DNA of 64,000 nucleotides from Pinibacter soli (GCF_029961145.1 NZ_JASBRG010000007.1:2522189-2586188), one strand, 5' to 3'; shown: positions 9,092-17,971, numbered from the stretch's first letter. Program-made: numbers and translations. Notes: generated by a model from the letters alone, not told the origin.

Positions 9092-9748
9092 ATGGATAGA
9101 AACATTTCTGTATGCATTGTCGACGACACGAATGACATTCGCCTTGCCCTTGAGGAGATCATTAATATGGCGGATGGATATGACCTGATAGGAAGCTTCA
9201 GCAATGGTGAAGAAGCATTGGAAAAGCTGCCGGATCTTAAGCCCGAGGTAGTACTGATGGACATCAACCTCGGCGGAATGACGGGCATTGAATGTGTAAG
9301 AAAATTGAAGCCTCTTAATCCCGATATGCTTTTTATGATGTGTACGGTTTATGAGGAAGATGATAAAATTTTTGAAGCATTAAGCGCAGGGGCGAATGGT
9401 TATATTTTGAAAAAAACTGCTCCCGGTAAGTTACTCGAAGCCATAAAAGAACTGAAAGAAGGCGGTGCTCCCATGAGCAGCCTGATCGCCAGAAAAGTGG
9501 TGGCTGCGTTCCAAAACAAACCAGCCGCTGTGGCCGCTACAACTGAAGGCAGCGACGACCTGATCGATGCGCTTTCCAACAGGGAAAAAGAAATCCTGAA
9601 GTTTCTCTCCAAAGGAATGCTCTATAAAGAAATTGGTGTGCAATTAGGCATCAGTCATGAAACGGTACGTAAGCACGTATACCATATCTACGAGAAGCTT
9701 CACGTAAACAGCCGCATCGAAGCTGTGAATAAATACTATGGCCGCTAG
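9092..9748 (+). CDS. NarL/FixJ-family response regulator
   Basis: 218-residue two-component response regulator. The receiver domain (1-120) has the acidic pair DD at residues 11-12, phospho-acceptor Asp57 in VVLMDINL, and the Lys of LKKTAPGK. A LuxR-type helix-turn-helix follows (about 155-215: LSNREKEILKFLSKG...YKEIGVQLGISHETVRKHV). No histidine kinase gene is next to it, so its kinase is encoded elsewhere. An inverted-heptamer site of the kind bound by this family lies 36 bases after its stop. Confidence 0.95.
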   Translation: MDRNISVCIVDDTNDIRLALEEIINMADGYDLIGSFSNGEEALEKLPDLKPEVVLMDINLGGMTGIECVRKLKPLNPDMLFMMCTVYEEDDKIFEALSAGANGYILKKTAPGKLLEAIKELKEGGAPMSSLIARKVVAAFQNKPAAVAATTEGSDDLIDALSNREKEILKFLSKGMLYKEIGVQLGISHETVRKHVYHIYEKLHVNSRIEAVNKYYGR

Positions 9749-9783
9749 ATCAACCGATTGCATTAACCTTTTTTTATAAAAAC

Positions 9784-9799
9784 TACCACTAAGTGGGTA
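9784..9799. promoter_or_regulatory. possible NarL-type binding site (inverted heptamers, 7-2-7)
   Basis: TACCACT at 9784-9790, two bases, then GTGGGTA at 9793-9799 (reverse complement TACCCAC). Two inverted TACyymT-like heptamers two bases apart is the known high-affinity NarL arrangement. It lies just after the response-regulator gene, so autoregulation or control of a downstream transcript is possible. Binding is inferred. Confidence 0.4.
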
Positions 9800-9820
9800 T
9801 TGTTTCCAATAAAAATTACC

Positions 9821-9937
9821 ATGACCTTTGCGTTAGTCGGGATGTTAAAGCAAATATTGTTAATCATTGAAACCTTACCTTTCGTATTATCCCTAAAAAA
9901 CGCTCAGCATTACGAACTCAATTACTTTAAAAAGTAA
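9821..9937 (+). other. possible 38-codon small ORF in a 345-base gap
   Basis: The gap 9749-10093 holds no ordinary gene. An ATG at 9821 opens 38 codons with a hydrophobic N-terminal half (LLIIETLPFVLSL) and a Lys-Lys ending, 22 bases after the inverted-heptamer site. It could be a small membrane peptide, part of a non-coding RNA, or chance. No homology can be judged. Confidence 0.2.
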
Positions 9938-10021
9938 TTTAATAGCCGCTCCCAGAGTGGCTTATTTATTCTCCTTACAGCTCTGTGTTTACACATCGAT
10001 ATTGTCCTGGGTTTTTCAATA

Positions 10022-10073
10022 AAAAAGTCATCCCGATTGGTCAAATAATGACGATCAATCGGGATGACTTTTA
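10022..10073 (-). terminator. strong hairpin terminator, probably bidirectional
   Basis: A 13-bp perfect stem (GTCATCCCGATTG at 10027-10039, complement at 10056-10068) has A-run and T-run flanks on either side. It lies 21 bases beyond the M1 peptidase stop on the minus strand and can also end any transcript coming from the response-regulator side. Confidence 0.85.
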
Positions 10074-10093
10074 CATTTTATTTCAAAGCGTTT

Positions 10094-12016
10094 CTACCAG
10101 TTTAATTGCAACGCGTTGTTTCTGCGGTTTACATCAGCCATTCTTTCGGACGGGTCAATCACCACTTCTTTAAGGTCTGTGATCCTATGTTTTGTTTCTA
10201 TAACAAAAGTCGGATGTGTCCATTTCCACGCTTCATTTACAACTCGTGGTGTATTGTCCTCTGCAGGCTTTTCTCCGAACATCAAATACATTGGTACATA
10301 TTGTATCTCTTTGCTTCCGTCTTTAAATGTTAGCTGAAGATCAATTGGCATCGGCACTTTGCCAATTCGTGCAAGCCTGATTTTTGTCTTGCCATTTTCT
10401 TCCCAAAGACTGTCAATTCCGTAGTCAATAGTCTTTGTTGTGTTCACCCAATATTCTTTGTACCAGTCCAACTTCATACCACTCACTTTTTCCGCAACGC
10501 GAATGAAATCATTTACATTGGGATGTTTGAAATGCCAGTCATTATAATACTGAAGTAAAATTTTATCTCTAATCTGGGCTCCTACAATGTATCCAAGTTG
10601 CTCCATGAATACTTCGCCTTTTGAGTACGACGCAACACTATATGCAAAATTGCTTTCATAGTGATCAGCATGTGTGGTCAGCGGTTCCTCTCTTCCACTT
10701 TTCACTAGGGCAAAGTACCCCGCATAAGCATCCTTGTGAATATTCTGTGTAGCGGTATTTACTGCCAGTTCATTTTTTGAAGCAGCACCACTACCACTTG
10801 TTTGCTCTCCGTAGTACTGGCTCACGCATGTTTCTGCCCACGACGTAAAGCCCTCATCCATCCAGGGATACATGCTTTCATTTGTTCCCATCATCATCTG
10901 GTACCATGTGTGCATCCACTCGTGAAATGCGGTTCCAAGGCTTGGGCTGGATATCAATGTTGACATTGGATACTCCATGCCACCATCACCCCCATGCACA
11001 AACGAATATTGTTTGTAAGGATATTTACCAAAATGTTGCTGAATATATGGCAGTACCAATACTGCCGCATCCGCTACTTTGTTCCACGCAGCATCATTAG
11101 CGGCATCATTTTCTTTATAGTTGTACAAAACGTTGATGGTAATTCCGTCAGCCGTTTTTCTAACGAGATGTTTGTATTCTGGATCAGCTGCCCACATGAA
11201 GTCGTGAACGTTAGGAGCTACAAAATGCCAGGTTAGTTTGCTACCTGCAGGTTGAACTACTTTCACGCCTGCATCCTCGTAGCCATAACCTATCTGGTTG
11301 CCATTTATAACATAGCCGGTTCCACCCAATAAATATTTTTTATCAATTGAAATAGTAACATCATAATCACCCCAAACGCCGTAGAACTCACGTGCCACAT
11401 ATGGTGTAGGATGCCAGCCTTCATAATCATATTCACTCATCTTAGGGTACCACTGGCTCATAGAGTAACGAACTCCTGTTAAAGGATTATCTCTTCCGCT
11501 GCGGCGAATTTGCAATGGAACCTGCGCTTCAAATTCCATGTCAAACACCACTTTACTTTTCGGTAAAATTGGTTTCGAAAGCGTTACTTCCAGAATGGTT
11601 TCCTCTACTTTGTAGGGCTGCGCAACACCATTCATTTTTAATGAAAGCACTTTTTGATAACCAATTTCATCAGGTTTCAAATTTGCGATGCGATCTCTTA
11701 CCCTGCTGTCCCAATCGCGAACATCGTTGCCCTTTGCGTCCTGCCGCACTACAATTTTGCCCAGCTCACGGCTGCGCATGTCCATCATACTGTTTGGCTG
11801 AAATGCATTAAAGTATAAGTGATAAAACACTTTGTACAGCGTATCGGGAGAGTTGTTGGTGTATTCCAGTTTTTGTGTACCGGTAAAACGGTTGGTGTTA
11901 ACATCCATGTCGATGTTCATCTTGTAGCTCACTCTTTGCTGCCATCTGTCAGGCTGTGCAAAAACCAATGAACTTATCAGGACGAACCCGATATTCAGGA
12001 GGAAGAATTTTCTCAT
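10094..12016 (-). CDS. M1 family zinc metallopeptidase, secreted
   Basis: 640-residue gluzincin aminopeptidase-like protein. A signal peptide (1-20, ending VFAQ) exports it. The substrate-binding GGMEYPM motif is at about residue 343, and the zinc site HEWMHTW with the downstream Glu of WMDEGFTSWAE follows at about 362-390. Length and order fit the Bacteroidota M1 peptidases that cleave N-terminal residues from peptides in the periplasm or outside the cell. It stands alone, with a strong terminator after it. Confidence 0.93.
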   Translation of the reverse strand: MRKFFLLNIGFVLISSLVFAQPDRWQQRVSYKMNIDMDVNTNRFTGTQKLEYTNNSPDTLYKVFYHLYFNAFQPNSMMDMRSRELGKIVVRQDAKGNDVRDWDSRVRDRIANLKPDEIGYQKVLSLKMNGVAQPYKVEETILEVTLSKPILPKSKVVFDMEFEAQVPLQIRRSGRDNPLTGVRYSMSQWYPKMSEYDYEGWHPTPYVAREFYGVWGDYDVTISIDKKYLLGGTGYVINGNQIGYGYEDAGVKVVQPAGSKLTWHFVAPNVHDFMWAADPEYKHLVRKTADGITINVLYNYKENDAANDAAWNKVADAAVLVLPYIQQHFGKYPYKQYSFVHGGDGGMEYPMSTLISSPSLGTAFHEWMHTWYQMMMGTNESMYPWMDEGFTSWAETCVSQYYGEQTSGSGAASKNELAVNTATQNIHKDAYAGYFALVKSGREEPLTTHADHYESNFAYSVASYSKGEVFMEQLGYIVGAQIRDKILLQYYNDWHFKHPNVNDFIRVAEKVSGMKLDWYKEYWVNTTKTIDYGIDSLWEENGKTKIRLARIGKVPMPIDLQLTFKDGSKEIQYVPMYLMFGEKPAEDNTPRVVNEAWKWTHPTFVIETKHRITDLKEVVIDPSERMADVNRRNNALQLNW

Positions 12017-12038
12017 TATAATCAGGGTGTTTTATTTG

Positions 12039-12110
12039 AGTTTTAAGTTGTAAGTAATAAGTTTTAAGTGATGGGGCTTCCTTCTAACTTATTACTTACA
12101 ACTTAAAACT
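12039..12110. repeat. perfect 25-bp inverted repeat of 7-bp words
   Basis: Left arm 12039-12063 and right arm 12086-12110 are exact reverse complements (25 of 25) around a 22-base loop. The arms are heptads AAGTTTT, AAGTTGT, AAGTAAT with drift. On the minus strand the right side begins directly at the stop codon of the PepSY-like gene (TAAGTTATAAG...). It lies between that gene and the M1 peptidase start. Confidence 0.9.
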
Positions 12111-12116
12111 TATAAC

Positions 12117-12572
12117 TTAAAGTGTTCTACTATCTCTCAACAGCTTTCCTTTCTCGTTAAACGTCAGGTTCATTTTTTCGACATTGCTTTTCGCTACGAT
12201 CATTTTGTAGTTAACAGAATCGCCCGGCAATTTGATTTCCGATGCATACTTTACTTCCCACTCGGAATATTTGCTTTTTGAAAAACCATCATTCACCACG
12301 GAAGGAATTTTACTTTCTTCGAGCTTTGTTTCTGTTTGTTCCCAAATGCCTTTGTTGGTAAAACGTGCCTCATGCGATTCTCCGTCCAGACTAAAAGTTG
12401 CTACAAAAGAACTCAGTTTGTCTTTCCATTCCACTTTTTTTGCCACTGGATATTTAGCATAAAAAGCATCTGTTACTTCTGCCGGTATTTTACGAAACTG
12501 CGCAAACAATGAGTTAGCAGCTAGGATACATACGGTTGCCAAAATAAAGCTCAGGATTTTTCCAGTTTTCAT
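12117..12572 (-). CDS. secreted PepSY-like (putative beta-lactamase-inhibitor-like) protein
   Basis: 151 residues from the start MKTGKIL. An upstream ATG at 12710 would add 46 residues encoded by repeat sequence and is rejected. A signal peptide ends at SLFAQ (about 22). The mature part has two repeats of the type VTDAFYAKYPVAKKVEWK...ARFTNKGIWEQTETKL and VNDGFSKSKYSEWEV...NLTFNEKGKLLRDSR, the pattern of small periplasmic PepSY-like proteins common in this phylum. Function is unknown. Confidence 0.8.
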   Translation of the reverse strand: MKTGKILSFILATVCILAANSLFAQFRKIPAEVTDAFYAKYPVAKKVEWKDKLSSFVATFSLDGESHEARFTNKGIWEQTETKLEESKIPSVVNDGFSKSKYSEWEVKYASEIKLPGDSVNYKMIVAKSNVEKMNLTFNEKGKLLRDSRTL

Positions 12573-12638
12573 ACAGAAATTTTGTTTAGATTTTTTTTGG
12601 ACAAAAATTACACCAAGGTAGCTTAATTGAAAGTGGAA

Positions 12639-12722
12639 AATTGAAAATTGAAAATGAAAGCCACTAAATTTAAGGTCTCTATAACAGGAGTTGCACCTCT
12701 TTATCTTCAAATTTTCAAATTA
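12639..12722. repeat. imperfect inverted TTGAAAA repeat at the rsmI stop
   Basis: The right arm (12704-12722) begins on the minus strand at the rsmI stop codon (TAATTTGAAAATTTGAAG). The left arm (12639-12660, AATTGAAAATTGAAAATG) is an imperfect complement. The pair fills the gap between rsmI and the PepSY-like gene. Confidence 0.55.
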
Positions 12723-13388
12723 TTCCTCCTTTCCCGCCACAATCAACACAATCTCCCCCTTCACCGTTTTTTGCTTGAAGTGATCGCAGACTTCCTGAAG
12801 ACTGCCACGTTTGTTTTCTTCAAACATCTTGGTAAGTTCACGGCTAACACAGCATTGCCGGTCAGCCCCAAAGTATTGAATGAAGTCTTCCAGCGTTTTT
12901 ACAAGTCGCATGGGAGATTCATAAAATATCATGGTGCGCTCTTCTTCTGCCAGTTGTTTTAGTGCAGTTTGGCGACCTTTTTTTAAAGGCAAAAATCCTT
13001 CGAAACAAAAACGATTGGTGGGAAGTCCGCTGTTAACAAGGGCGGGAACAAAGGCTGTAGCGCCGGGAAGGCATTCTACTTTTATGTCGTTGCGAACGCA
13101 TTCACGAACCAATAAAAACGCAGGATCCGAAATTGCAGGAGTACCCGCATCTGTGATCACTGCCATCTTTTTACCTGCCAGCAATTGCTCTACAAGGTGC
13201 TGCAGAATTTTATGTTCGTTATGCTGATGATATGGAGTAAGCGGTTTCTGAATATTGTAGTGATTCAAAAACACGGATGAAGTTCTTGTATCCTCACACA
13301 AAATGAGATCGACACTTTGCAATACTTCTATCGACCGATAAGTAACATCTTTAAGATTTCCTAAAGGCGTGGGAACAAGATAGAGCAT
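12720..13388 (-). CDS. rsmI: 16S rRNA (cytidine-1402-2'-O)-methyltransferase RsmI
   Basis: Ribose-methylates C1402 in the ribosomal decoding centre with SAM. 222 residues in the short form usual in Bacteroidota (proteobacterial versions are longer). Tetrapyrrole-methylase fold motifs are visible: LYLVPTPLGNLKDVTYR at the start, DLILCEDTRTSS (about 30), and VITDAGTPAISDPAF (about 78). The stop codon is part of a low-complexity repeat arm. Confidence 0.93.
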   Translation of the reverse strand: MLYLVPTPLGNLKDVTYRSIEVLQSVDLILCEDTRTSSVFLNHYNIQKPLTPYHQHNEHKILQHLVEQLLAGKKMAVITDAGTPAISDPAFLLVRECVRNDIKVECLPGATAFVPALVNSGLPTNRFCFEGFLPLKKGRQTALKQLAEEERTMIFYESPMRLVKTLEDFIQYFGADRQCCVSRELTKMFEENKRGSLQEVCDHFKQKTVKGEIVLIVAGKEE

Positions 13389-13397
13389 GGTTGGGAA

Positions 13398-13481
13398 AAT
13401 ATGAAAATGTGAAAAATATGAAAATGTGAAAATGGAAGTTCTGCACTTGTCACATTTTCACACTTCCACATTTTCACACTA
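13398..13481. repeat. inverted TGTGAAAA octad repeat at the purS stop
   Basis: Left arm 13398-13435 carries GAAAATAT/GAAAATGT words; right arm 13451-13481 is an imperfect reverse complement with exact 8-base period (TGTGAAAA, TGTGGAAG, TGTGAAAA on the minus strand). It starts at the purS stop codon TAG and fills the purS-rsmI gap. Confidence 0.75.
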
Positions 13482-13724
13482 GTTAACTGAAATTTCGAAA
13501 TATTCCATTACAGGATTAGCCAGTAGTTTTTTAGTCGCATCTTCAGCGATTTTTTTTGCTTCATCTTCGTTAGAAGCATCTACTTGAAGCGTAATGTGTT
13601 TGCCTACTCTTACGTCATTAATTCCCTTTAGGCCAAGATTGTTTAAGCCACCCATAACGGCTTTACCTTGAGGATCCAGCAAATCTTTTAGGGGCATTAC
13701 TTTTACCTGTACTGAAAAAGTCAT
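13479..13724 (-). CDS. purS: phosphoribosylformylglycinamidine synthase subunit PurS
   Basis: 81-residue PurS, the small bridging subunit of the three-part FGAM synthase (PurL-PurQ-PurS) in purine biosynthesis. The family pattern is clear: FSVQVKVMPLKDLLDPQG, then NDVRVGKHITLQVDA and a C-terminal AKKIAEDATKKLLANPVMEYFEI. purL and purQ are not in the window, so the subunit is encoded apart from its partners. Confidence 0.93.
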   Translation of the reverse strand: MTFSVQVKVMPLKDLLDPQGKAVMGGLNNLGLKGINDVRVGKHITLQVDASNEDEAKKIAEDATKKLLANPVMEYFEISVN

Positions 13725-13767
13725 TGTATTTTGGTTTTCGATTTATTAGAAAATTTCTCTCAACAAG

Positions 13768-14529
13768 CTATGCCTGTTGTTTTGGAAGGGCCAAAGATAA
13801 GATGATATAGAGAATAAACATGACAGGTATTGCAAGCCATTTTAAGAATATTGCAGAAACAACGGCCAATAAAAGCAAGATCACTTTCGGCATATTGCTT
13901 TTTAGTTTGTAGTCTTTAAACTTCAAAGCCATAATCGGCAGGTTGGACACCATCAAATAACTCACGAGCGCAATGATGGCATAAATCACCCATTTGTTGA
14001 GTAAAAGCGAAGCAACCGTTTCTCCGGAATTCACAAGAATTAATGGAAACGAAGCGATCAGCAAACCAATCGCAGGTGTCGGAACTCCCTTAAAGCCATA
14101 TTGTTGCGAATCGTCAATATTGAATTTCGCCAGCCTGTAAGCCGCAGCACAAGCCACCACTAAAGCAGGCAACAACCACATGATAGAAACATTCAATCCA
14201 TTTTCTTCCTTAGCGATGCCTAAGCGCAAAAATTGGTACAAGATCATACTTGGCGCCACACCAAAACTCACCACGTCTGCCAAAGAATCAAGTTCCTTAC
14301 CCATAGCAGAAGACGCTTTCAGCAACCTTGCCACAAACCCATCAAAAAAATCAACAACTGCTGCCAGCCCAATAAATAATGACGCGTACCAAATTTTTTC
14401 CGGGAGATCTACTAACTGTGCACCGTAACTGTCAGTAGTTATGATAATGCCATTTTGAAGTGTAACGATAATAGCCAGCGAGCCGAAGAAAAGATTAAGT
14501 AACGTGAATAGGTTAGGAATTTGCTTCAT
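13768..14529 (-). CDS. pssA: CDP-diacylglycerol-serine O-phosphatidyltransferase
   Basis: 253-residue integral membrane enzyme making phosphatidylserine from CDP-diacylglycerol and serine, the first step to phosphatidylethanolamine. The CDP-alcohol phosphotransferase signature D-G-x2-A-R-x8-G-x3-D-x3-D is read at about residues 62-84 (FDGFVARLLKAS...GKELDSLAD). About six to eight hydrophobic segments span the protein. It lies 43 bases upstream of purS on the same strand. Confidence 0.93.
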   Translation of the reverse strand: MKQIPNLFTLLNLFFGSLAIIVTLQNGIIITTDSYGAQLVDLPEKIWYASLFIGLAAVVDFFDGFVARLLKASSAMGKELDSLADVVSFGVAPSMILYQFLRLGIAKEENGLNVSIMWLLPALVVACAAAYRLAKFNIDDSQQYGFKGVPTPAIGLLIASFPLILVNSGETVASLLLNKWVIYAIIALVSYLMVSNLPIMALKFKDYKLKSNMPKVILLLLAVVSAIFLKWLAIPVMFILYIILSLALPKQQA

Positions 14530-14539
14530 ATAAGAATTG

Positions 14540-14594
14540 AATAAACTGAATAGACTGAATAACTAAATGACTGAATAGACTGAATAACTGAATC
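14540..14594. repeat. single-arm ACTGAATA octad/nonad tract
   Basis: Upstream of pssA, six drifting copies of ACTGAATA or ACTGAATAG run head to tail. No complementary arm is seen within the same gap, unlike most other tracts of this type in the window. The word recurs in inverted pairs near 24.3 kb and 27.6 kb. Confidence 0.65.
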
Positions 14595-14616
14595 GTGAAA
14601 CTATGATTTTTTTATT

Positions 14617-14706
14617 AAAAGCCGCACACAGATGACGCAGATTAAACTGATCTACACTGATCTGTGTTTATCTGCTCAATCTGCGTCATCTGCGTGCTTG
14701 CCTTTT
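14617..14706. repeat. inverted repeat of 9-bp CGCAGATGA words at the pepP stop
   Basis: Arms 14617-14643 and 14678-14706 are near-complementary (core AGATGACGCAGATT exact). On the minus strand the words CGCAGATGA, CGCAGATTG, AGCAGATAA, ACACAGATC follow the pepP stop with a 9-base period, continuing through the 34-base loop. Confidence 0.8.
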
Positions 14707-15994
14707 ATTTCTTCATCAATGCTTCTAACTCGTCCGCCTCGTAAGGAATATTTTTCATCAAGTCGATGTTGCCATCTTTTGTGAGCCAAATGTTGTTTTC
14801 TATGCGAATACCCATTTGCTCCTGTTCAATGTAAATACCCGGCTCGATCGTTAGCAACATACCTTCTTGCAAGGGCTCTGTTTTTGTTCCAAGATCATGC
14901 ACGTCCACTCCAAGATGGTGCGAAATACCGTGATACAAATACCTTCTGTACGCTCTGTTTTCAGGGTCTTCATTCTTTACATCGGCTTCAGTGATAAGAC
15001 CCAGTTTCAGGAATTGTTTGGTTGCTTCATCTCCCACTTTATCAGTATAATCAAGCAATGTGATACCAGGTTTTAAAATGCTTTTGCAATATTTGTGAAT
15101 GTCAAGGCATGCATTATAAACTTCTTTCTGACGTTTAGTGAACTTACCGTTTACAGGCACTGTGCGGGTCAAGTCTGCATTGTAGCCGCCATATTGCGCA
15201 CCAAAATCCATCAATACCAATTCGCCATCTTTACACTCCTGGTTATTGCTAACATAATGCAATGTTCGAGCCCTATCGCCACTTGCGATGATACTACCGT
15301 AACCTTCTCCGGTAGCGCGGTTGCGCAAAAATTCATGTACCAGTTCTGCTTCAATTTCATATTCAAAAACACCAGGCTTAATGAAGCCGAGCAAACGACG
15401 AAATGCTTTTTCTGTAATGTCGATCGCTTCCTGCATTACTTCCACTTCAAGGGGCGTTTTAATGGCACGAAGATCTTTTAAAATTCTTGCGCTTCTTTTA
15501 TAGTTATGCAAAGGATAACGGCTGCGCATTTCCGCTACATAACGGTAATCCCTAACCGCCAGTAAATTTGACTTGCGGTCGTTCTCATTTGTGTTCAGAT
15601 AAATGGTATCTGCAAGGTGTATCCACGGTTGCAAAACGCCATCGAGCACATCCAGCCATACAATAGTTTGAATGCCGGATATTGCAGTGCCTTCCTCTTT
15701 TCTTAGTCTGTGGCCATCCCATTTTTCCTTCAATTCATTTGGCCTTACAAGCACCAATACTTCCCGGAATTTGGGATCGGGATTGTCGGGAAACAACACC
15801 AACATTGTGTCTTCCTGCACAATACCTGTAAGCCAGTATAGGTCTGAATTTTGCTTAAATCCATGTAATGCGTCACCATTCGAAGGCAATTCATCATTGC
15901 TGTTGAAAATAGCAATCGCATTCTTTTCCATTTTTTCTACAAAACGTTTACGATTCTGTATAAATATCTCTGCATTTAAAGGCTTGTATTTCAT
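14705..15994 (-). CDS. pepP: aminopeptidase P family protein (Xaa-Pro aminopeptidase)
   Basis: 429-residue M24B metallopeptidase that removes N-terminal residues before proline. An N-terminal creatinase-like domain (1-175) precedes the pita-bread catalytic domain. All five metal ligands are visible: Asp in LMDFGAQYGGYNADLTRTV (two), His in GISHHLGVDVHD, Glu in TIEPGIYI, Glu in GIRIENN. Cytoplasmic, no signal peptide. Monocistronic by position, divergent from pckA. Confidence 0.93.
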   Translation of the reverse strand: MKYKPLNAEIFIQNRKRFVEKMEKNAIAIFNSNDELPSNGDALHGFKQNSDLYWLTGIVQEDTMLVLFPDNPDPKFREVLVLVRPNELKEKWDGHRLRKEEGTAISGIQTIVWLDVLDGVLQPWIHLADTIYLNTNENDRKSNLLAVRDYRYVAEMRSRYPLHNYKRSARILKDLRAIKTPLEVEVMQEAIDITEKAFRRLLGFIKPGVFEYEIEAELVHEFLRNRATGEGYGSIIASGDRARTLHYVSNNQECKDGELVLMDFGAQYGGYNADLTRTVPVNGKFTKRQKEVYNACLDIHKYCKSILKPGITLLDYTDKVGDEATKQFLKLGLITEADVKNEDPENRAYRRYLYHGISHHLGVDVHDLGTKTEPLQEGMLLTIEPGIYIEQEQMGIRIENNIWLTKDGNIDLMKNIPYEADELEALMKK

Positions 15995-16296
15995 TAAAAT
16001 CTATTGAAAAAGTAAAAGAATGCGTAAAAGTAAGGAAGAAAAGATAAGTGCGAGATGGGAGGCTTGTGATGTCAGATTGTACAAGCGATATACATCGCAC
16101 ATTCTGCGCACGTGTTAAGCCTCATACCTTATTCCCGAGGTCTCATACCCAAAAAGCTGATGTTTGTCAATAAGTGAAAAAATTTTAAAATTTTCAATTT
16201 ATCTAATGTTCAAATGATTGCTTTTAAATTATTTGTATAAAAAACGGGCATATTTTGAAAAAAAGATAATGCCGACTGTATAGCAGGTCGAATTTT

Positions 16297-16342
16297 ATGC
16301 ACTTTGGGTAGATAGTGCATCTGCTAACAACCGTTAGTTTTG
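16297..16342 (+). promoter_or_regulatory. pckA upstream region: -7-like box and small hairpin
   Basis: The 372-base divergent gap between pepP and pckA (15995-16366) holds no gene. A TAGTTTTG box, an exact match to TAnnTTTG, lies at 16335-16342, 24 bases before the chosen ATG. No TTTG box is found 19-21 bases further up. A 7-bp inverted repeat (ATGCACT/AGTGCAT, 16297-16303 and 16314-16320) precedes it and might bind a regulator. Confidence 0.35.
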
Positions 16343-16366
16343 TCCTTCACCATAGATTTAAGCCAT

Positions 16367-17971
16367 ATGATTTCAACGATTGCAATGCCCATCAAAGGCC
16401 TTAAAAGAATTGGTCTTACATTTCAAAACAACGTACACTATCAACTACACCCGGACGAACTCATAAAAGATGCTTTAAAACGTGATGAGGGTGAGCTTGC
16501 AGACACAGGGGCATTGGTAATCAAAACCGGGGAATTTACCGGCCGTTGTCCAAAAGATAAATTCATTGTCAGCGATGAAATTACCGCTGACACGGTACAT
16601 TGGGGCGGATTCAACCAGCCCATCGAGGAAAAGTTTTTCCATGTTATTTACGGAAAAATCATGCATTACCTGAATGGCCGCAAGGAAGTTTGGGTAAGAG
16701 ATTGTTTTGCCTGCGCTGATCCCCAGTACAAATTGTCGATCCGCGTGGTAAACGAAACTCCTGCTCTTAATCTGTTTGCTTACAATATGTTCATGCGCCC
16801 TTCGGAGCATGATTTGGAAACTTTCGAACCGGAGTGGACAATTCTTAACGCTCCAGGCTTAAAACTTAATGCGGCCGAATGCGGTATTCGCCAATCGAAT
16901 GCTGCCGTGGTTTCATTTAAACACAAAACCATCCTGATCGCGGGAACAGGTTATACAGGTGAAATCAAAAAGGGGATTTTCACTATTCTCAATTATGTTT
17001 TACCACAACAAGAAGGTGTTTTGAGCATGCACTGCTCTGCAAATATGGGCGAAGATGGCGACACAGCCCTGTTTTTCGGCCTCAGCGGAACCGGTAAAAC
17101 TACTTTGAGTGCAGATCCTGAAAGAAAGTTGATTGGCGACGATGAGCATGGATGGTCAGATAAAAATGTGTTCAATTTTGAAGGCGGTTGCTACGCAAAA
17201 TGTATCAATCTTTCAAAAGAAAAAGAGCCGGAAATTTTCAACGCCGTGCACGACGGAGCTTTGCTGGAAAATATCAATTTCTACGAAGGCACACACACTG
17301 TTAATTACGACGATTCTACAATCACTGAAAATACGCGGGTTTCGTATCCGCTTTCATACATAGGCAATGCCATTGAGCCTTCTATCGGCTCTCAACCTAA
17401 GAACATTTTCTTTTTAACTTGTGATGCAAACGGAGTGTTGCCTCCAGTTTCGAGGCTCAATCCTGCACAGGCAATGTATCAGTTTATCTCCGGCTATACC
17501 GCAAAAGTTGCCGGAACAGAAGCTGGTGTTACAGAACCGAAATCTACGTTCAGTGCGTGTTTCGGCGCTCCTTTCCTTCCATTGCACCCGGGGAAATATG
17601 CAGAAATGCTCGGGGAAAAATTGAAATCAACCAACGTAAAAGTTTGGCTGATCAACACTGGCTGGACCGGAGGTTCATATGGAGTAGGTAACCGTATGAA
17701 GCTTTCTTACACACGTGCGATGATTTCAGCAGCGTTAAAAGGCGAGCTGGATAAAGTAAATTTTGAAGCAGACCCGGTTTTTGGCTTCGAAATTCCGTTA
17801 AGCTGTCCAAATGTACCTGTTGAGATACTCAACCCTCGTAACACATGGGACAACAAAGCAGCCTACGATGAAAGAGCAAATGCTCTTGCATTAGAATTTG
17901 TCAAAAACTTTGAAAAATATGCAGCCGGTGTATCGGAAGAAATTTTGAAAGCCGCGCCAAAAGCTGTCTAA
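16367..17971 (+). CDS. pckA: phosphoenolpyruvate carboxykinase (ATP)
   Basis: Converts oxaloacetate and ATP to phosphoenolpyruvate, the entry to gluconeogenesis. 534 residues from the ATG at 16367; a TTG at 16340 extends the frame by nine codons but overlaps the likely -7 box. Signatures: GEFTGRCPKDKF (substrate site), the P-loop FGLSGTGKTTLSAD (about 235-248), kinase-2 motif GDDEHGW, and the C-terminal NTGWTGGSYGVGNRMKL. A good terminator follows. Confidence 0.97.
   Translation: MISTIAMPIKGLKRIGLTFQNNVHYQLHPDELIKDALKRDEGELADTGALVIKTGEFTGRCPKDKFIVSDEITADTVHWGGFNQPIEEKFFHVIYGKIMHYLNGRKEVWVRDCFACADPQYKLSIRVVNETPALNLFAYNMFMRPSEHDLETFEPEWTILNAPGLKLNAAECGIRQSNAAVVSFKHKTILIAGTGYTGEIKKGIFTILNYVLPQQEGVLSMHCSANMGEDGDTALFFGLSGTGKTTLSADPERKLIGDDEHGWSDKNVFNFEGGCYAKCINLSKEKEPEIFNAVHDGALLENINFYEGTHTVNYDDSTITENTRVSYPLSYIGNAIEPSIGSQPKNIFFLTCDANGVLPPVSRLNPAQAMYQFISGYTAKVAGTEAGVTEPKSTFSACFGAPFLPLHPGKYAEMLGEKLKSTNVKVWLINTGWTGGSYGVGNRMKLSYTRAMISAALKGELDKVNFEADPVFGFEIPLSCPNVPVEILNPRNTWDNKAAYDERANALALEFVKNFEKYAAGVSEEILKAAPKAV

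Noticed and set aside
12573-12710. 46-residue extension of the PepSY-like protein
   Set aside because: Encoded by repeat sequence upstream; the signal peptide starts at 12572.
14540-14594. Regular short repeats suggested a CRISPR array
   Set aside because: Words are 8-9 bases, abut each other and drift; no 25-40 base repeats with unique spacers and no cas genes nearby.
16232-16257. TTTG and TATTTTG pair upstream of pckA
   Set aside because: Spacing of about 14-15 bases and mismatches in the -7 box do not fit the Bacteroidota consensus.
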